From contig CAVRIA010000008.1 of assembly GCA_963721115.1 (NCBI GenBank), positions 496,001-560,000 on the forward strand: a stretch of DNA of 64,000 bases, written 5' to 3'. Positions 16,826 to 25,358 of this stretch are shown piece by piece. The position numbers and the translations under genes are program-made. The notes below the pieces were generated by a model. It made no database searches, was not told the DNA's origin, and saw only the letters and a list, made by a program, of their open reading frames with translations. Position 1 is the first letter of the stretch, and the number at the start of each line of letters is the position of its first letter. This DNA comes from CAVRIA01 sp963721115 (GTDB lineage Bacteria; Desulfobacterota; Binatia; HRBIN30; CADEER01).

Positions 16826-18364
16826 ATGGCTGGCGGCGCGCGACCGTTCTGGTGGAGCAACACGGCGCTCCTCGTCTATCTGGCGCTCGCCAAGGTCGTG
16901 CTTCACTTCGCCACCAACGGCAACTACGGCTTCTTCCGCGACGAGCTCTACTACATCGCCTGCAGCGATCACCTCGCCTGGGGCTACGTCGACCACCCTC
17001 CCCTCTCGATCGGGGTCCTGGCGGCGACCCGGGCACTGCTTGGCGATTCGATCTTCGCGATCCGCTTGCCCGTCGTTCTCGTCGGCGCGCTCTGCGTCGT
17101 TCTCAGCGGCTTACTGGCGAGGGCTCTGGGCGGCGGTCGCTCGGCGCAATGGCTGGCGGCGCTGGCCTATCTGATCATGGGCTCGACGCTGGCCATGTCG
17201 AGCTTCTTCTCGATGAATGCCTTCGACCTGTTCTTCTGGCTCGCCTGCATGCTCATCGCGGCGCAGCTGCTGCGCCGCGGCGACACCCGCTGGTGGCTGG
17301 CGCTCGGCGCGGTCGCCGGCTTCGGCATACTCAACAAGTACAGCGTGGGATTCTGCCTGTTCGGCCTGGTCGCAGGGATGTTGCTGACGTCGAGCCGCCG
17401 CTACCTGTTCAGCGGCTGGACGATCGCCGGCGGCGCCGTCGCGGCGGTGATCTGTCTGCCGCACGCCCTGTGGCAGGTCGCGTACGGTTTTCCGACGGCC
17501 GAGTTCATCCGCAACGCGACGCTCTACAAGATCGTTCCTCTACCTCCGGCGGCGTTTCTGGGAGCACAGGTGATTCAGAGCAATCCGTTCACGGCGCCGT
17601 TCTGGTTGGCGGGGCTCGCCTATCTATTGTTCGCGCCGTCGATGCGTCGCTTCCGGGCTCTCGGACTGATGTATCTCGTCGTACTGGCGGTGTTCGTCTT
17701 CCAGCAGGTCAAGCCCTACTACCTGGCGCCGGCATATCCGGTGCTGATGGCGGCTGGCGGGTTGGCCGTGGAACGAGTAGCGCGGCGCAGGAGCTGGCGT
17801 TGGCTGCCGGCGGCGTGTGCTATCTGGCTGGGGCTCGGCGGCGTCCTCGTCGCTCCGCTGGCGGTTCCGGTGTTGGCGCCGGCGACCTATGTTCGCTACG
17901 CCGAGCTCGTCGGCATACAAGCGCCGCGGGAAGAGCGCAGCGCCGCGGCCGAGCTGCCGCAGATCCTCGCCGACCGCTTCGGTTGGCAGAATATGGTGGC
18001 GACGATTGCGCGGGTGTACGACTCGTTGCCGTCGCGGGATCGCGCTCGGGCCGCGGTCCTGACCGGCAACTACGGGGAGGCCGCCGCCGTCGACTTCTTC
18101 GGCGGGCGTTACGGCCTGCCCAAGGCGATCAGCGGGCACAACAGCTACTGGCTCTGGGGTCCCGGCAATGCCGGCGGCGACGTCGTCATCTCCGTCGGTA
18201 CGCCGAAGGCGGAATTGGAGAAGGAGTTCGCCTCGGTCGAGCAGGCCGCTACCATCGTCTCGCCCTACGCCATGCCCCTGGAGACCAACCTTCCAGTCTA
18301 CGTCTGCCGCGGCCTCGAAGCGCCCATGGGAGAGGCCTGGCGGCGAATCAAGCGTTTCATGTGA
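16826..18364 (+). CDS. Family 39 glycosyltransferase (ArnT/PMT-like)
   Basis: Integral membrane GT-C transferase that uses a polyprenyl-phosphate-linked sugar to modify lipid or protein at the periplasmic face. An N-terminal helix is followed by a first periplasmic loop with FFRDELYYIACSDHLAWGYV and VDHPPL. The DE pair is the catalytic acidic motif of the family. About 10-11 hydrophobic segments run to residue ~350, and a soluble C-terminal domain follows. The ATG at 16826 is chosen; an upstream TTG at 16805 is possible. The Alg5-like enzyme at 12900 could make its donor. Confidence 0.85.
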   Translation: MAGGARPFWWSNTALLVYLALAKVVLHFATNGNYGFFRDELYYIACSDHLAWGYVDHPPLSIGVLAATRALLGDSIFAIRLPVVLVGALCVVLSGLLARALGGGRSAQWLAALAYLIMGSTLAMSSFFSMNAFDLFFWLACMLIAAQLLRRGDTRWWLALGAVAGFGILNKYSVGFCLFGLVAGMLLTSSRRYLFSGWTIAGGAVAAVICLPHALWQVAYGFPTAEFIRNATLYKIVPLPPAAFLGAQVIQSNPFTAPFWLAGLAYLLFAPSMRRFRALGLMYLVVLAVFVFQQVKPYYLAPAYPVLMAAGGLAVERVARRRSWRWLPAACAIWLGLGGVLVAPLAVPVLAPATYVRYAELVGIQAPREERSAAAELPQILADRFGWQNMVATIARVYDSLPSRDRARAAVLTGNYGEAAAVDFFGGRYGLPKAISGHNSYWLWGPGNAGGDVVISVGTPKAELEKEFASVEQAATIVSPYAMPLETNLPVYVCRGLEAPMGEAWRRIKRFM

Positions 18365-18486
18365 GCGGCATCTCTGCGCAGCGAAGGCATGCGCGACGGC
18401 AGCTACTTCCTCCAATCTCTCGGCACCGAGCTGCTTTTGGGTTGCGAGGGGCCCCTCTGGATCTGCCTCTACCCTCCCGTGGGTTC

Positions 18487-19098
18487 TCACACGCTCGGGC
18501 GCTCGGCGCGGACGATCACATCGATCGCCTCGCGCATTCCCTCCGGGGTCTCCACCGGCCGGCGCACGTGCACGGCGCGGTCGATCGCGAGGCCGAGGGA
18601 GGCGAGCTCGGAGCGGACCACCTCCGGGTCCCAGAGAACCTCGGCGCGCTGCGGGCCGCCGTAGCCCTCCGTCAAGTTGCGCACGGCGTGTCCGATCAGG
18701 AAGAGCGTGCCTCCCGGAGCAAGGGCGCTGGCGGCGTGGCCGAGCACGCGGCGCCGCTCTTCCGGCGGCAGATGGAGGTAGGCGATGACGACGAGCGCGA
18801 AGGCGCCGGCGCTCGGTTCGACGGCCGTCACGTCGCCTTCGATCCACTCGACATCGATCTGCTGCTCGCGCGCCAGGCGGCGGGCGCGCTCGACGGCGAC
18901 GCTCGAATAGTCGACCGCCGTCACCTGCCAGCCGCGCTTCGCCAGCCAGATGGCGTTGCGTCCCTCGCCGCAGGCGAGGTCGAGCGCTCGCCCCTGCGCC
19001 GGCAGGGCGGCGAGCTCCTCCGCCAGAAACCGATTCGGCTCCGCGCCCCAGACGAGATCGTGCGCGGCATAGCGTTCGTTCCACCCCTGGCGATCCAT
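18487..19098 (-). CDS. SAM-dependent methyltransferase, class I
   Basis: Rossmann-fold methyltransferase of 203 residues. Motif I is ALDLACGEGRNAIWLAKRGW, followed by VTAVDYS (acidic ribose-binding residue), IEGDVTAV and VVIAYLHLPPEERR. It resembles TehB-like and thiopurine-type methyltransferases, which often act on small toxic compounds, but nothing in the context fixes the substrate. The Met at 19098 (MDRQGWNERYAAHD) matches the family start; the longer form starting at 19125 runs into repeat sequence. It is divergent from the dehalogenase gene across a repeat-filled gap. Confidence 0.83.
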   Translation of the reverse strand: MDRQGWNERYAAHDLVWGAEPNRFLAEELAALPAQGRALDLACGEGRNAIWLAKRGWQVTAVDYSSVAVERARRLAREQQIDVEWIEGDVTAVEPSAGAFALVVIAYLHLPPEERRRVLGHAASALAPGGTLFLIGHAVRNLTEGYGGPQRAEVLWDPEVVRSELASLGLAIDRAVHVRRPVETPEGMREAIDVIVRAERPSV

Positions 19099-19102
19099 CG
19101 TT

Positions 19103-19200
19103 GCAGCGTACAGGGCACAGGGCACGGGGTACAGGGCTCAGGTACCGGCTCACCGGCTCACTGGCACACCGGCACACCGGCTCACTCGATCACCGGCCGA
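19103..19200. repeat. Degenerate ~10-bp tandem repeats (ACAGGGC, CCGGCTCACT)
   Basis: First part: CAGGGCACAGGGCACGGGG-like units. Second part: CCGGCTCACTGGCACACCGG-like units. Both fill the gap between a methyltransferase and the dehalogenase gene. The tract at 5288-5343 is similar. No promoter elements can be separated from it by eye. Confidence 0.7.
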
Positions 19201-19261
19201 TCCCTGGTCACGCCCTCTTCCCGGCGGTACGCTGTCGGGGAAACGATATGGGAGGCAAACG

Positions 19262-20140
19262 ATGATCTCTGCAGCCGAGCGGTATGCGAAGAAGCGCGCG
19301 CAGGTACTGGGCAAGACGATGGCGTACGTCGAGGTGGGGCGCGGGGAGCCGATCGTCTTTCTACACGGCAATCCGACCTCATCCTATCTTTGGCGCAACG
19401 TGATCCCGCATCTGGAGAAGACGGGCCGCTGCATCGCGCCCGATCTCATCGGCATGGGCGATTCCGACAAGCTCGACGACAGCGGCCCCGGGAGCTATCG
19501 CTTCGTCGAGCACCGCAAGTACCTCGATGCTCTCCTCGAGCAGCTCGGCGTGCGCCGCGACGTCACCTTCGTCATCCACGACTGGGGATCGGCGCTCGGG
19601 TTCGATTGGGCCAACCGGCATCGCGATGCCGTCAAGGGGATCGCCTACATGGAGGCGATCGTCATGCCCCTCATCTGGGACATGTGGCCGAAGGCCGTCA
19701 AGCCAGTGTTTCAGGCGTTCCGCTCACCCGTGGGGGAGCAGTTGATCCTCGAGCAGAACGCCTTCGTCGAGCAGGTGCTGCCGGGCGCCGTGGCGCGCAA
19801 GCTGACCGAGGAGGAGATGGCGGTCTACCGGCGGCCGTTCGCCGAGCCCGGCGAGGGCCGGCGGCCCACCCTCACCTGGCCGCGCGAGATCCCGATCGAC
19901 GGCGAGCCGGTCGACGTCGTGGAGGTCGTGACCTCCTACGGGACGTGGCTCAAGAAAGCGACGGTTCCCAAGCTCTTCATCGATGCGGACCCGGGTGCGA
20001 TCCTGCGCGGCGCGGCGCGCGACTTCTGCCGCGGCTGGTCCAACCAGAGGGAGACCGTGGTGAAGGGGATCCACTTCGTCCAGGAGGACTCGCCGGACGA
20101 GATCGGCGATGCGATCGCCTCCTGGCTGCACTCGCTCTGA
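19262..20140 (+). CDS. Haloalkane dehalogenase (LinB/DhaA group)
   Basis: Alpha/beta-hydrolase that cleaves carbon-halogen bonds of haloalkanes to give the alcohol and halide. It shows the full HLD-II set of catalytic residues: nucleophile Asp107 in VIHDWGSALGF, halide-binding Trp108 and Asn37 (HGNPTSSYLW), catalytic Glu131 (YMEAIV) and base His271 (GIHFVQEDSPDEIG). From what I know of LinB (Asn38, Asp108, Trp109, Glu132, His272), all positions are offset by one, which argues strongly for a true dehalogenase rather than an epoxide hydrolase. FIDADPGAI matches the INAEPGAL segment of the family. No signal peptide; 292 aa. The gene is isolated, and the natural substrate is unknown. Confidence 0.9.
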   Translation: MISAAERYAKKRAQVLGKTMAYVEVGRGEPIVFLHGNPTSSYLWRNVIPHLEKTGRCIAPDLIGMGDSDKLDDSGPGSYRFVEHRKYLDALLEQLGVRRDVTFVIHDWGSALGFDWANRHRDAVKGIAYMEAIVMPLIWDMWPKAVKPVFQAFRSPVGEQLILEQNAFVEQVLPGAVARKLTEEEMAVYRRPFAEPGEGRRPTLTWPREIPIDGEPVDVVEVVTSYGTWLKKATVPKLFIDADPGAILRGAARDFCRGWSNQRETVVKGIHFVQEDSPDEIGDAIASWLHSL

Positions 20141-20228
20141 TCGCGCGCCGGCGGCTTCGAGGCTCTTCTCCGAGACCGAGAGGGTTGCAGGATCGAGCGG
20201 AATCACAGAAGTGCTTGCGCGACAAGGG

Positions 20229-23177
20229 CTAGCCAAGCTCGACCCCCAGTACTTCCAGATACACTCCGCGAATGGCTCCGGTGTGATGCCGGTAGTCCTC
20301 GAGCAGGCTGCGGCGGGCGCCGCCGGCGCGCTGCGGCGAGGCGTAGCCGAGGCGGTGCGCCAGGGTGTCGAGGTCGCCGCGCTCCTCGTCGAGGTCGGAG
20401 ATCGAACGGTTCTCGACGATGCGCAGCCGGCTCGAGAGCAGCTGCAGGAACTGCCAGCCCTGGAGCAGGATGCGCGCGTGCTCCGCCGACAGGAGGTCGA
20501 GAGCCCGCAGCCGCGCCAGGTGGGCGGCCATGTCGTCGACGGCGAGTAGCTCCTCGTGCTCCGCGCCGTGGCGCAGCTGCAGGAACTGAACGACGCTCTC
20601 GACGTCGAGCAGGCCGCCGCGCCCGGTCTTGAAGTCGCGGCGCCGCGTCGTTTCCTGCGCCAGCTCGCTCTCCATGCGCAGGCGGACGCGGTGGATCTGT
20701 TGGCCCAGGTCCGGAGGCGCCGGGCGCCGCAGGATGCGCAGCCGCAATTCCTCGAAGGCGCTCGCCAGGCGCCCGCCGCTGCCGACTGGGCGCGCCCGCA
20801 GGAGCGCCTGTCGCTCCCACACCTGGGCCGTGCCGGCGTGGTACTGCTCGAACGACTCGAGCGAGCTCACCAGCATGCCCTGATTGCCCGAGGGGCGCAG
20901 GCGGGCGTCGATCAGGTAGCACACCCCGTCCGCGGTTCGCGTCTGCAACGCCCAGATGAGCTTCTGCGCAAGGCGCACGAAGTACTCCTGCGCCTCGAGC
21001 AGCGCCAGTTCGTCTCCCCCCTCGACGTCGTAGAGGAAGATGACGTCCAAGTCGCTGCCGTACGTGAGCTCGCGGCTCGCCAGCTTGCCCATGGCGACCA
21101 CCAGGAACTCCCCGGCCTGCGCCGGGTCGGGAGGAGCGGGCGCGCGCCGCGCCATCTCGTCGCGCGCCACCTCGAGCGCTCCCTCCACGCACACCTCGGC
21201 AACCTCGGTCAGGCCGTGCTCCGCCTCGAAGGGCGAGATCTTGCCGCCCAGATCGAGCAGGCCGACGTTGACGAGCTGCCGGTTGTGGAAGAGCCGCAGG
21301 GCGTCGAGGCCGAGCTCGGCGCCGTCGCGGCGCTCCTCGCGCGCCAGGTCGCGGCGAATCTCGGCCAGGTTCTCGCGCAGCTCGGGGCGCGACAGAAGCA
21401 GGACGTTGGGATCGCTGAAGATCGGCTCGATCAGGCGCGGGTGGGTGGCGAGGTAGCTGGACAGGTACTCCGAGTCGCTGAACAGCGCGGCCAGCCGCGG
21501 GGCGAGCTCGGGACGGTCGAGCAGCAGCTCGTAGTAGAAGCGGCGCCCGCCGACGCCCTGGATGAAGCGGTCGAGGTTGTTCATGGCGCGTTCGGGGCTG
21601 GAGGTCGCGTCGATGGCGCGGGCGAGCTGCGCGGCGAGATCCTCGATCATGCGCCGCGACGCCGCGTTGGCCGACAGGGAGGGGGCGTTGCGATCGAAGA
21701 GCCCGAGGATGCGCTCGCTCTCCTCCTCGTCGAACAGCGCCGCGAAGCCGCGCTTGATTCGCTCGCGGTGCGCGGCGAGCCGATCCTCGAACGCGGTCAC
21801 CGGGTCGTCGCCCAGGAAGCCCATGGCGCGGGCCAGCTTCCGCAGCGCGGCGCGATCGCGCGGCAGGCTGTGCGTCTGGCGCTCCCCTTCCATCTGCAGG
21901 CGGTTCTCGGTGCGGCGCAGAAAGCGGTAGCCGGCGAGCAGGTCGTCGCACTCGCTTTGCGCCAGGACGCCGACCTGGGCCAGGGCGATCAGGGCGCGCT
22001 GGGTGGAGCGCTCGCGCACCTGCGGAATGCGCCCACCGTGCAGGAGCTGCAGGGCCTGGGCGACGAACTCCGCGTCGCGGATGCCGCCCGAGCCGATCTT
22101 GACGTTGAACGTCTCGGCGCCGCGCTCCTTGGCCTGGCGGATCTTCTCCTTCATTTCCCTGATCGCCGCGACGCCGGCGAAGTCCATCGACGACCGATAG
22201 ATCATCGGATCGACGTCGCGGATGATGCGCCAGCCGAGGTCGCGATCCCCGGCTACCGGGCGCGCCTTCATGAAGGCCGCCTTCTCCCAGGTCGCCGCCC
22301 ACGCGTCGTAGTAGTCGGCCAGCATGTGGCTGGACACGACCAGCGAGCCCTGACTGCCCTCCGGGCGCAAGTCCAGGTCGACGCGGTAGAGAAACCCCTC
22401 GCTCGTCGAGTCCGTCACCAGCAGTCCGAACTCCTGCGCGACGCGCGTGAAGTACTCGGTCGGCGCCAGCCCGCCGGGTCCGCCGCCCACTCCCTCGGCG
22501 AACGGCGGGCTCTCGAAGACGTAGATGAGGTCGACGTCGGACGAGTAGTTCAGCTCCTCCGACCCCAGCTTGCCGAGGCCGAGCACGGAGAATCCCAGAG
22601 GAACGTCCTCGCCGCCCGGCCCCGTCCAACGCGCCGGTCCGAGGCTCGCCGCCACCGCCTCCGCGGCGCTCGCCAGGGCGCGGCCGAGCAGGGCATCGGC
22701 GAGGTGGGAGAGCTCGGCAAGGGTCTCCCCGGCCTGCGACTCCGGGACCAGGTCGTCGGACAGCTCGCGCACCGTGATGCGCGCCAGCTCGTAATATTTG
22801 AAGCGGCGCAGGGCCTGGCCGACGTCGCCGCGGTCGCGCGCCAGGAACGCGGCCAGCAGTCGATCGTAGTCAGCCGCCGAACGGCCGGCGGCAAAGTCCT
22901 CGCCGGCCAGGCGCGCCAGCCAGTCGGGGTGACGCGTCAGAACTTGGACGAAGAAGGGCGCGGCGCCGCAGAGGGTGGCGAGCACCCGCGCCACGGCGTC
23001 GGGACGCCGCGCCCACGCTCGCGGCAGGTCGGGGTCGGCGCCGGCGGCCTCGAGGACGCCGGCCGCTAGCTGCGCCGCTCGCTCCTCGTCTGCGGCTCGC
23101 GCGAACGCCGCCTCCAGGCGCGACGCCAGGCCGCTCAGGCCGAGCGTCGCTTCGAGCTGCGTCAGTCTCTCGTCCAT
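20229..23177 (-). CDS. glnE: Bifunctional glutamine synthetase adenylyltransferase/deadenylase
   Basis: Regulator of nitrogen assimilation that attaches AMP to, and removes it from, glutamine synthetase under control of the PII protein. The 982-residue length is full. Both nucleotidyltransferase modules are present: the N-terminal de-adenylating one (GKLGSEELNYSSDVDL, acidic pair at residues 214 and 216) and the C-terminal adenylating one (GKLASRELTYGSDLDV, around residue 708). A central helical region lies between them. The start at 23177 opens the conserved N-terminus. No glnA or glnB is in the window. The gene is intact over nearly 3 kb, in contrast to many frameshifted genes elsewhere in the window. 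Confidence 0.95.
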   Translation of the reverse strand: MDERLTQLEATLGLSGLASRLEAAFARAADEERAAQLAAGVLEAAGADPDLPRAWARRPDAVARVLATLCGAAPFFVQVLTRHPDWLARLAGEDFAAGRSAADYDRLLAAFLARDRGDVGQALRRFKYYELARITVRELSDDLVPESQAGETLAELSHLADALLGRALASAAEAVAASLGPARWTGPGGEDVPLGFSVLGLGKLGSEELNYSSDVDLIYVFESPPFAEGVGGGPGGLAPTEYFTRVAQEFGLLVTDSTSEGFLYRVDLDLRPEGSQGSLVVSSHMLADYYDAWAATWEKAAFMKARPVAGDRDLGWRIIRDVDPMIYRSSMDFAGVAAIREMKEKIRQAKERGAETFNVKIGSGGIRDAEFVAQALQLLHGGRIPQVRERSTQRALIALAQVGVLAQSECDDLLAGYRFLRRTENRLQMEGERQTHSLPRDRAALRKLARAMGFLGDDPVTAFEDRLAAHRERIKRGFAALFDEEESERILGLFDRNAPSLSANAASRRMIEDLAAQLARAIDATSSPERAMNNLDRFIQGVGGRRFYYELLLDRPELAPRLAALFSDSEYLSSYLATHPRLIEPIFSDPNVLLLSRPELRENLAEIRRDLAREERRDGAELGLDALRLFHNRQLVNVGLLDLGGKISPFEAEHGLTEVAEVCVEGALEVARDEMARRAPAPPDPAQAGEFLVVAMGKLASRELTYGSDLDVIFLYDVEGGDELALLEAQEYFVRLAQKLIWALQTRTADGVCYLIDARLRPSGNQGMLVSSLESFEQYHAGTAQVWERQALLRARPVGSGGRLASAFEELRLRILRRPAPPDLGQQIHRVRLRMESELAQETTRRRDFKTGRGGLLDVESVVQFLQLRHGAEHEELLAVDDMAAHLARLRALDLLSAEHARILLQGWQFLQLLSSRLRIVENRSISDLDEERGDLDTLAHRLGYASPQRAGGARRSLLEDYRHHTGAIRGVYLEVLGVELG

Positions 23178-23286
23178 GCGGGGCTACGTACTCATCGGCG
23201 GAAGATACGGCGACCTATCCCATGGGTCTCCTCTTCCTGGATGGGGCTGTCGATCTTCTCTTGTGCGGGGTGGACACGACGTATTC

Positions 23287-23316
23287 CCCTCTCCCCGCAC
23301 TTCCGCGGGGAGAGGG
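23287..23316. terminator. Perfect 12-bp hairpin, terminator or dispersed repeat
   Basis: CCCTCTCCCCGC (23287-23298) and its exact reverse complement (23305-23316) enclose a 6-nt loop. It lies just past the stop of the acyl-CoA dehydrogenase on the minus strand. It has no T-run, so a dispersed GC-rich palindrome is as likely as an intrinsic terminator. Confidence 0.5.
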
Positions 23317-23335
23317 TTGGGGTGAGGGGTCCCGT

Positions 23336-24556
23336 TCAGCCGGCCAGAAGGTTGCGCGCGATCTGCGAGATCTGAATCTCGTCGGTACCGCCGTAGATCT
23401 GCAGGACCTTGGCATCGCGACACAGTTGCTCGACCTGGAACTCGGCCATGTAGCCGTTTCCGCCGAACAGCTGCACGGCCTCGAGCGCCACCTCCATGGT
23501 GGCCTGCGCCGCGTACAGCTTGCAAGCCGACGCCTCGGCGAAGCTCATCTGTTTCCCCTGCTCCGCCATCTCGATCTGGCGGAAGACCAGGTTCTGAACG
23601 TTCATGCGCGCCACCTCCATCTTGGCGAGCTTGAGCTGGACGAGCTGGAACTCGCCGATGGGACGGCCGAACTGGACGCGCGTGCGCGCGTAATCCACGC
23701 ACAGATCCAGGCACTGCCCGATGATGCCGAGCGCCATGGCGGCGACGCCCGAGCGCTCCATCGAGAACGTCGCCTTGGTCGCCGAGCGGTCGGGCACCTG
23801 CTCGGTCTCGCCGATCAGCCGGTCTTTGCCGACGCGCACGTCTTCGAGGAACAGCTCCCCCGTCGGCGACGAGTGCATTCCCATCTTGCGCATCGCCTTC
23901 GACTGCGTCAGGCCCGGTATGCCCTTGTCGAGAACGAAGCTGAGCACCTTGCGGTCCTTCGGATCGTTGCCCTCGTCGAGCTTGCAGATGAAGACGATCG
24001 TGTCGGCGTAGGGGCCGTTGGTGATGAAGGTCTTGCTGCCGTTCAGGACGTAACCGCCGTTGCCGTCGCGCCTGGCGGTCGACTTCATGCCGCCGAAGGC
24101 GTCCGAGCCCGAGCCCGGCTCGGTGATCGCCCAGGCGCCGATCTTCTCCAGGGTGAGCAGCGGCGGCACCCAGCGTTCCTTCTGCGCCGTCGTTCCCCTC
24201 GACATGATGGCGCTGGCGGTGAGGCCGGCGCTGACGCCCATGGCGGTCACCATGCCGGGGCAGTAGCGGCAGAGCTCGATGATGGGAATCAGGGTCAGGG
24301 CGATTCCATCGCCGCCGCCCGACGGCTTGTGCGCCTCGTCGCCCTTGCTCTTGCCCGCCTTCTCGCGCGCGATCTGGCTATCGAATCGGGTCTTCGCCAC
24401 CTGATCGATGCCGAAGGTGGAGAGCATCTTGCGGAGCACGTCGTATGGGGGCGTGTCGCCGTGCTCGAACTCTTCGAGATTGGGCTTGATCTCCGCCTCC
24501 ACGAACTTGCGGACGGCGTCGCGAATCATCAGGTGCTGGTCGCTCCACTCGATCAT
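23336..24556 (-). CDS. Acyl-CoA dehydrogenase
   Basis: FAD-dependent flavoenzyme that oxidises an acyl-CoA to the trans-2-enoyl-CoA and passes electrons to ETF. Three-domain ACAD fold in 406 residues: ITEPGSGSDAFGGMKSTA (FAD/substrate region), YARTRVQFGRPIGEFQLVQ and the C-terminal AVQLFGGNGYMAEFQVEQL plus QIYGGTDEIQ. In medium-chain enzymes the catalytic Glu is in YEGT; here that position is Gly390. The base is more likely Glu267 in SMERSG, the position used by isovaleryl- and long-chain enzymes. The Met at 24556 follows an AGGAG site. The substrate is not defined; no other beta-oxidation gene is adjacent. Confidence 0.9.
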   Translation of the reverse strand: MIEWSDQHLMIRDAVRKFVEAEIKPNLEEFEHGDTPPYDVLRKMLSTFGIDQVAKTRFDSQIAREKAGKSKGDEAHKPSGGGDGIALTLIPIIELCRYCPGMVTAMGVSAGLTASAIMSRGTTAQKERWVPPLLTLEKIGAWAITEPGSGSDAFGGMKSTARRDGNGGYVLNGSKTFITNGPYADTIVFICKLDEGNDPKDRKVLSFVLDKGIPGLTQSKAMRKMGMHSSPTGELFLEDVRVGKDRLIGETEQVPDRSATKATFSMERSGVAAMALGIIGQCLDLCVDYARTRVQFGRPIGEFQLVQLKLAKMEVARMNVQNLVFRQIEMAEQGKQMSFAEASACKLYAAQATMEVALEAVQLFGGNGYMAEFQVEQLCRDAKVLQIYGGTDEIQISQIARNLLAG

Positions 24557-24911
24557 CGGTTCACTCCTGCTTCTCTTTTTTCGGGTGCGGCGCCCGGAAC
24601 CCGGCGCCGAGAGGAAATCGACAGTGTAGAGTACTCGAACCGCGCCAGCCGGTAAACCGCGCCAGCCGGGGGATTCGATAAGACGCTCACCACGCAGGTC
24701 GCAAGAGGAGAACCAGCGCCGGTGCGACGGCACGCCCGCATCGGCAGCCCGTTGCTCGTTGTGGTGCGGGCGTCCCGCCTGCACGGGGTCTTGGGGTTGG
24801 GGAGGTCAGCGGTCCTGTCACGCCCCTCTAGAAGGCGATGCGGCTGTTTGCCCTTCGCCGCGAACGCGATAGAGAGGAGCGGAGGGAGGGGAGAATGACG
24901 ACGGATCTCTG
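24557..24911. other. Gap without gene; hairpin at 24732-24773
   Basis: No coding sequence was recognised. Arms ACGCCCGCA (24732-24740) and TGCGGGCGT (24765-24773) form a 9-bp stem with a 24-nt loop, and CGCGCCAGCCGG occurs twice between 24635 and 24670. The gap must hold the promoter of the acyl-CoA dehydrogenase gene, but no element stands out. Confidence 0.4.
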
Positions 24912-25288
24912 ATGCTGGTCTGGACCGCGCTGCTCTGTCTGCTCATCCCGGCGATCTATCTCACCGGGGAGATGGTGACGCCGGGGGGCATGGAATGGGG
25001 GCTCGGGAACCGCGACGTGCCGCTCGAGCTGCCGCCCTGGGCGGCGCGCGCCAAGCGGGCCCACGCCGAACCTGGTCGAGAACCTGGCGCCGTTCGCCGA
25101 TCCTCGTTCTGGTCGCCCACGTCGCGGGCAAGGCCAACGGGATGACGGCCCTCGGCGCCGTGATCTTCTTCTGGGCGCGGGTCGCGCACCTCGGCATTTA
25201 CACCGCGGGCATCGTCGGTCTGCGCACGCTGGTCTTCTTCGCGGGCGTCGCCGGCGAGATCCTGATCCTGATCCAGCTCTTCCGCTGA
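24912..25288 (+). pseudogene. MAPEG-family membrane protein, two frameshifts
   Basis: Short membrane protein of the MAPEG (eicosanoid/glutathione metabolism) family, broken over three frames. Frame 1 gives MLVWTALLCLLIPAIYLTGE through WAARAKRAHA. A second frame gives NLVENLAPFA (the family's glutathione-site region). A third gives ILVLVAHVAGKANGMTALGA and the last two helices to the stop at 25288. The shifts lie near 25068 and 25098. Joined, the protein would be about 125 aa, the normal size with four helices. Because all three parts keep family sequence, sequencing error or a very recent mutation is more likely than old decay. Confidence 0.7.
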
Positions 25289-25304
25289 CGCAGTGTCAGG
25301 AAGG

Positions 25305-25345
25305 GGGTGTAACCGGCGCCCGGGCTTTTCCAATAACTCGCGCAC
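25305..25345. repeat. Possible distant copy of the 5115 repeat end
   Basis: The GTAACCGGCGCCCGGGCTTT segment and the 15 bases after it resemble the left end of the 5115-5262 element (GTGACCGGCGACCGGGCTTT) with scattered differences. No matching right arm was seen here. Confidence 0.35.
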
Positions 25346-25358
25346 GCGGGCGAACCCG

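Noticed and set aside
15529..20232. Open frame of 1567 codons on the plus strand
   Set aside because: It runs through five well-supported genes in another frame and has the Arg/Gly/Pro-rich composition of an out-of-frame translation.
20556..23069. Open frame of 837 codons opposite glnE
   Set aside because: Complete antisense overlap with a full-length glnE that has all motifs.
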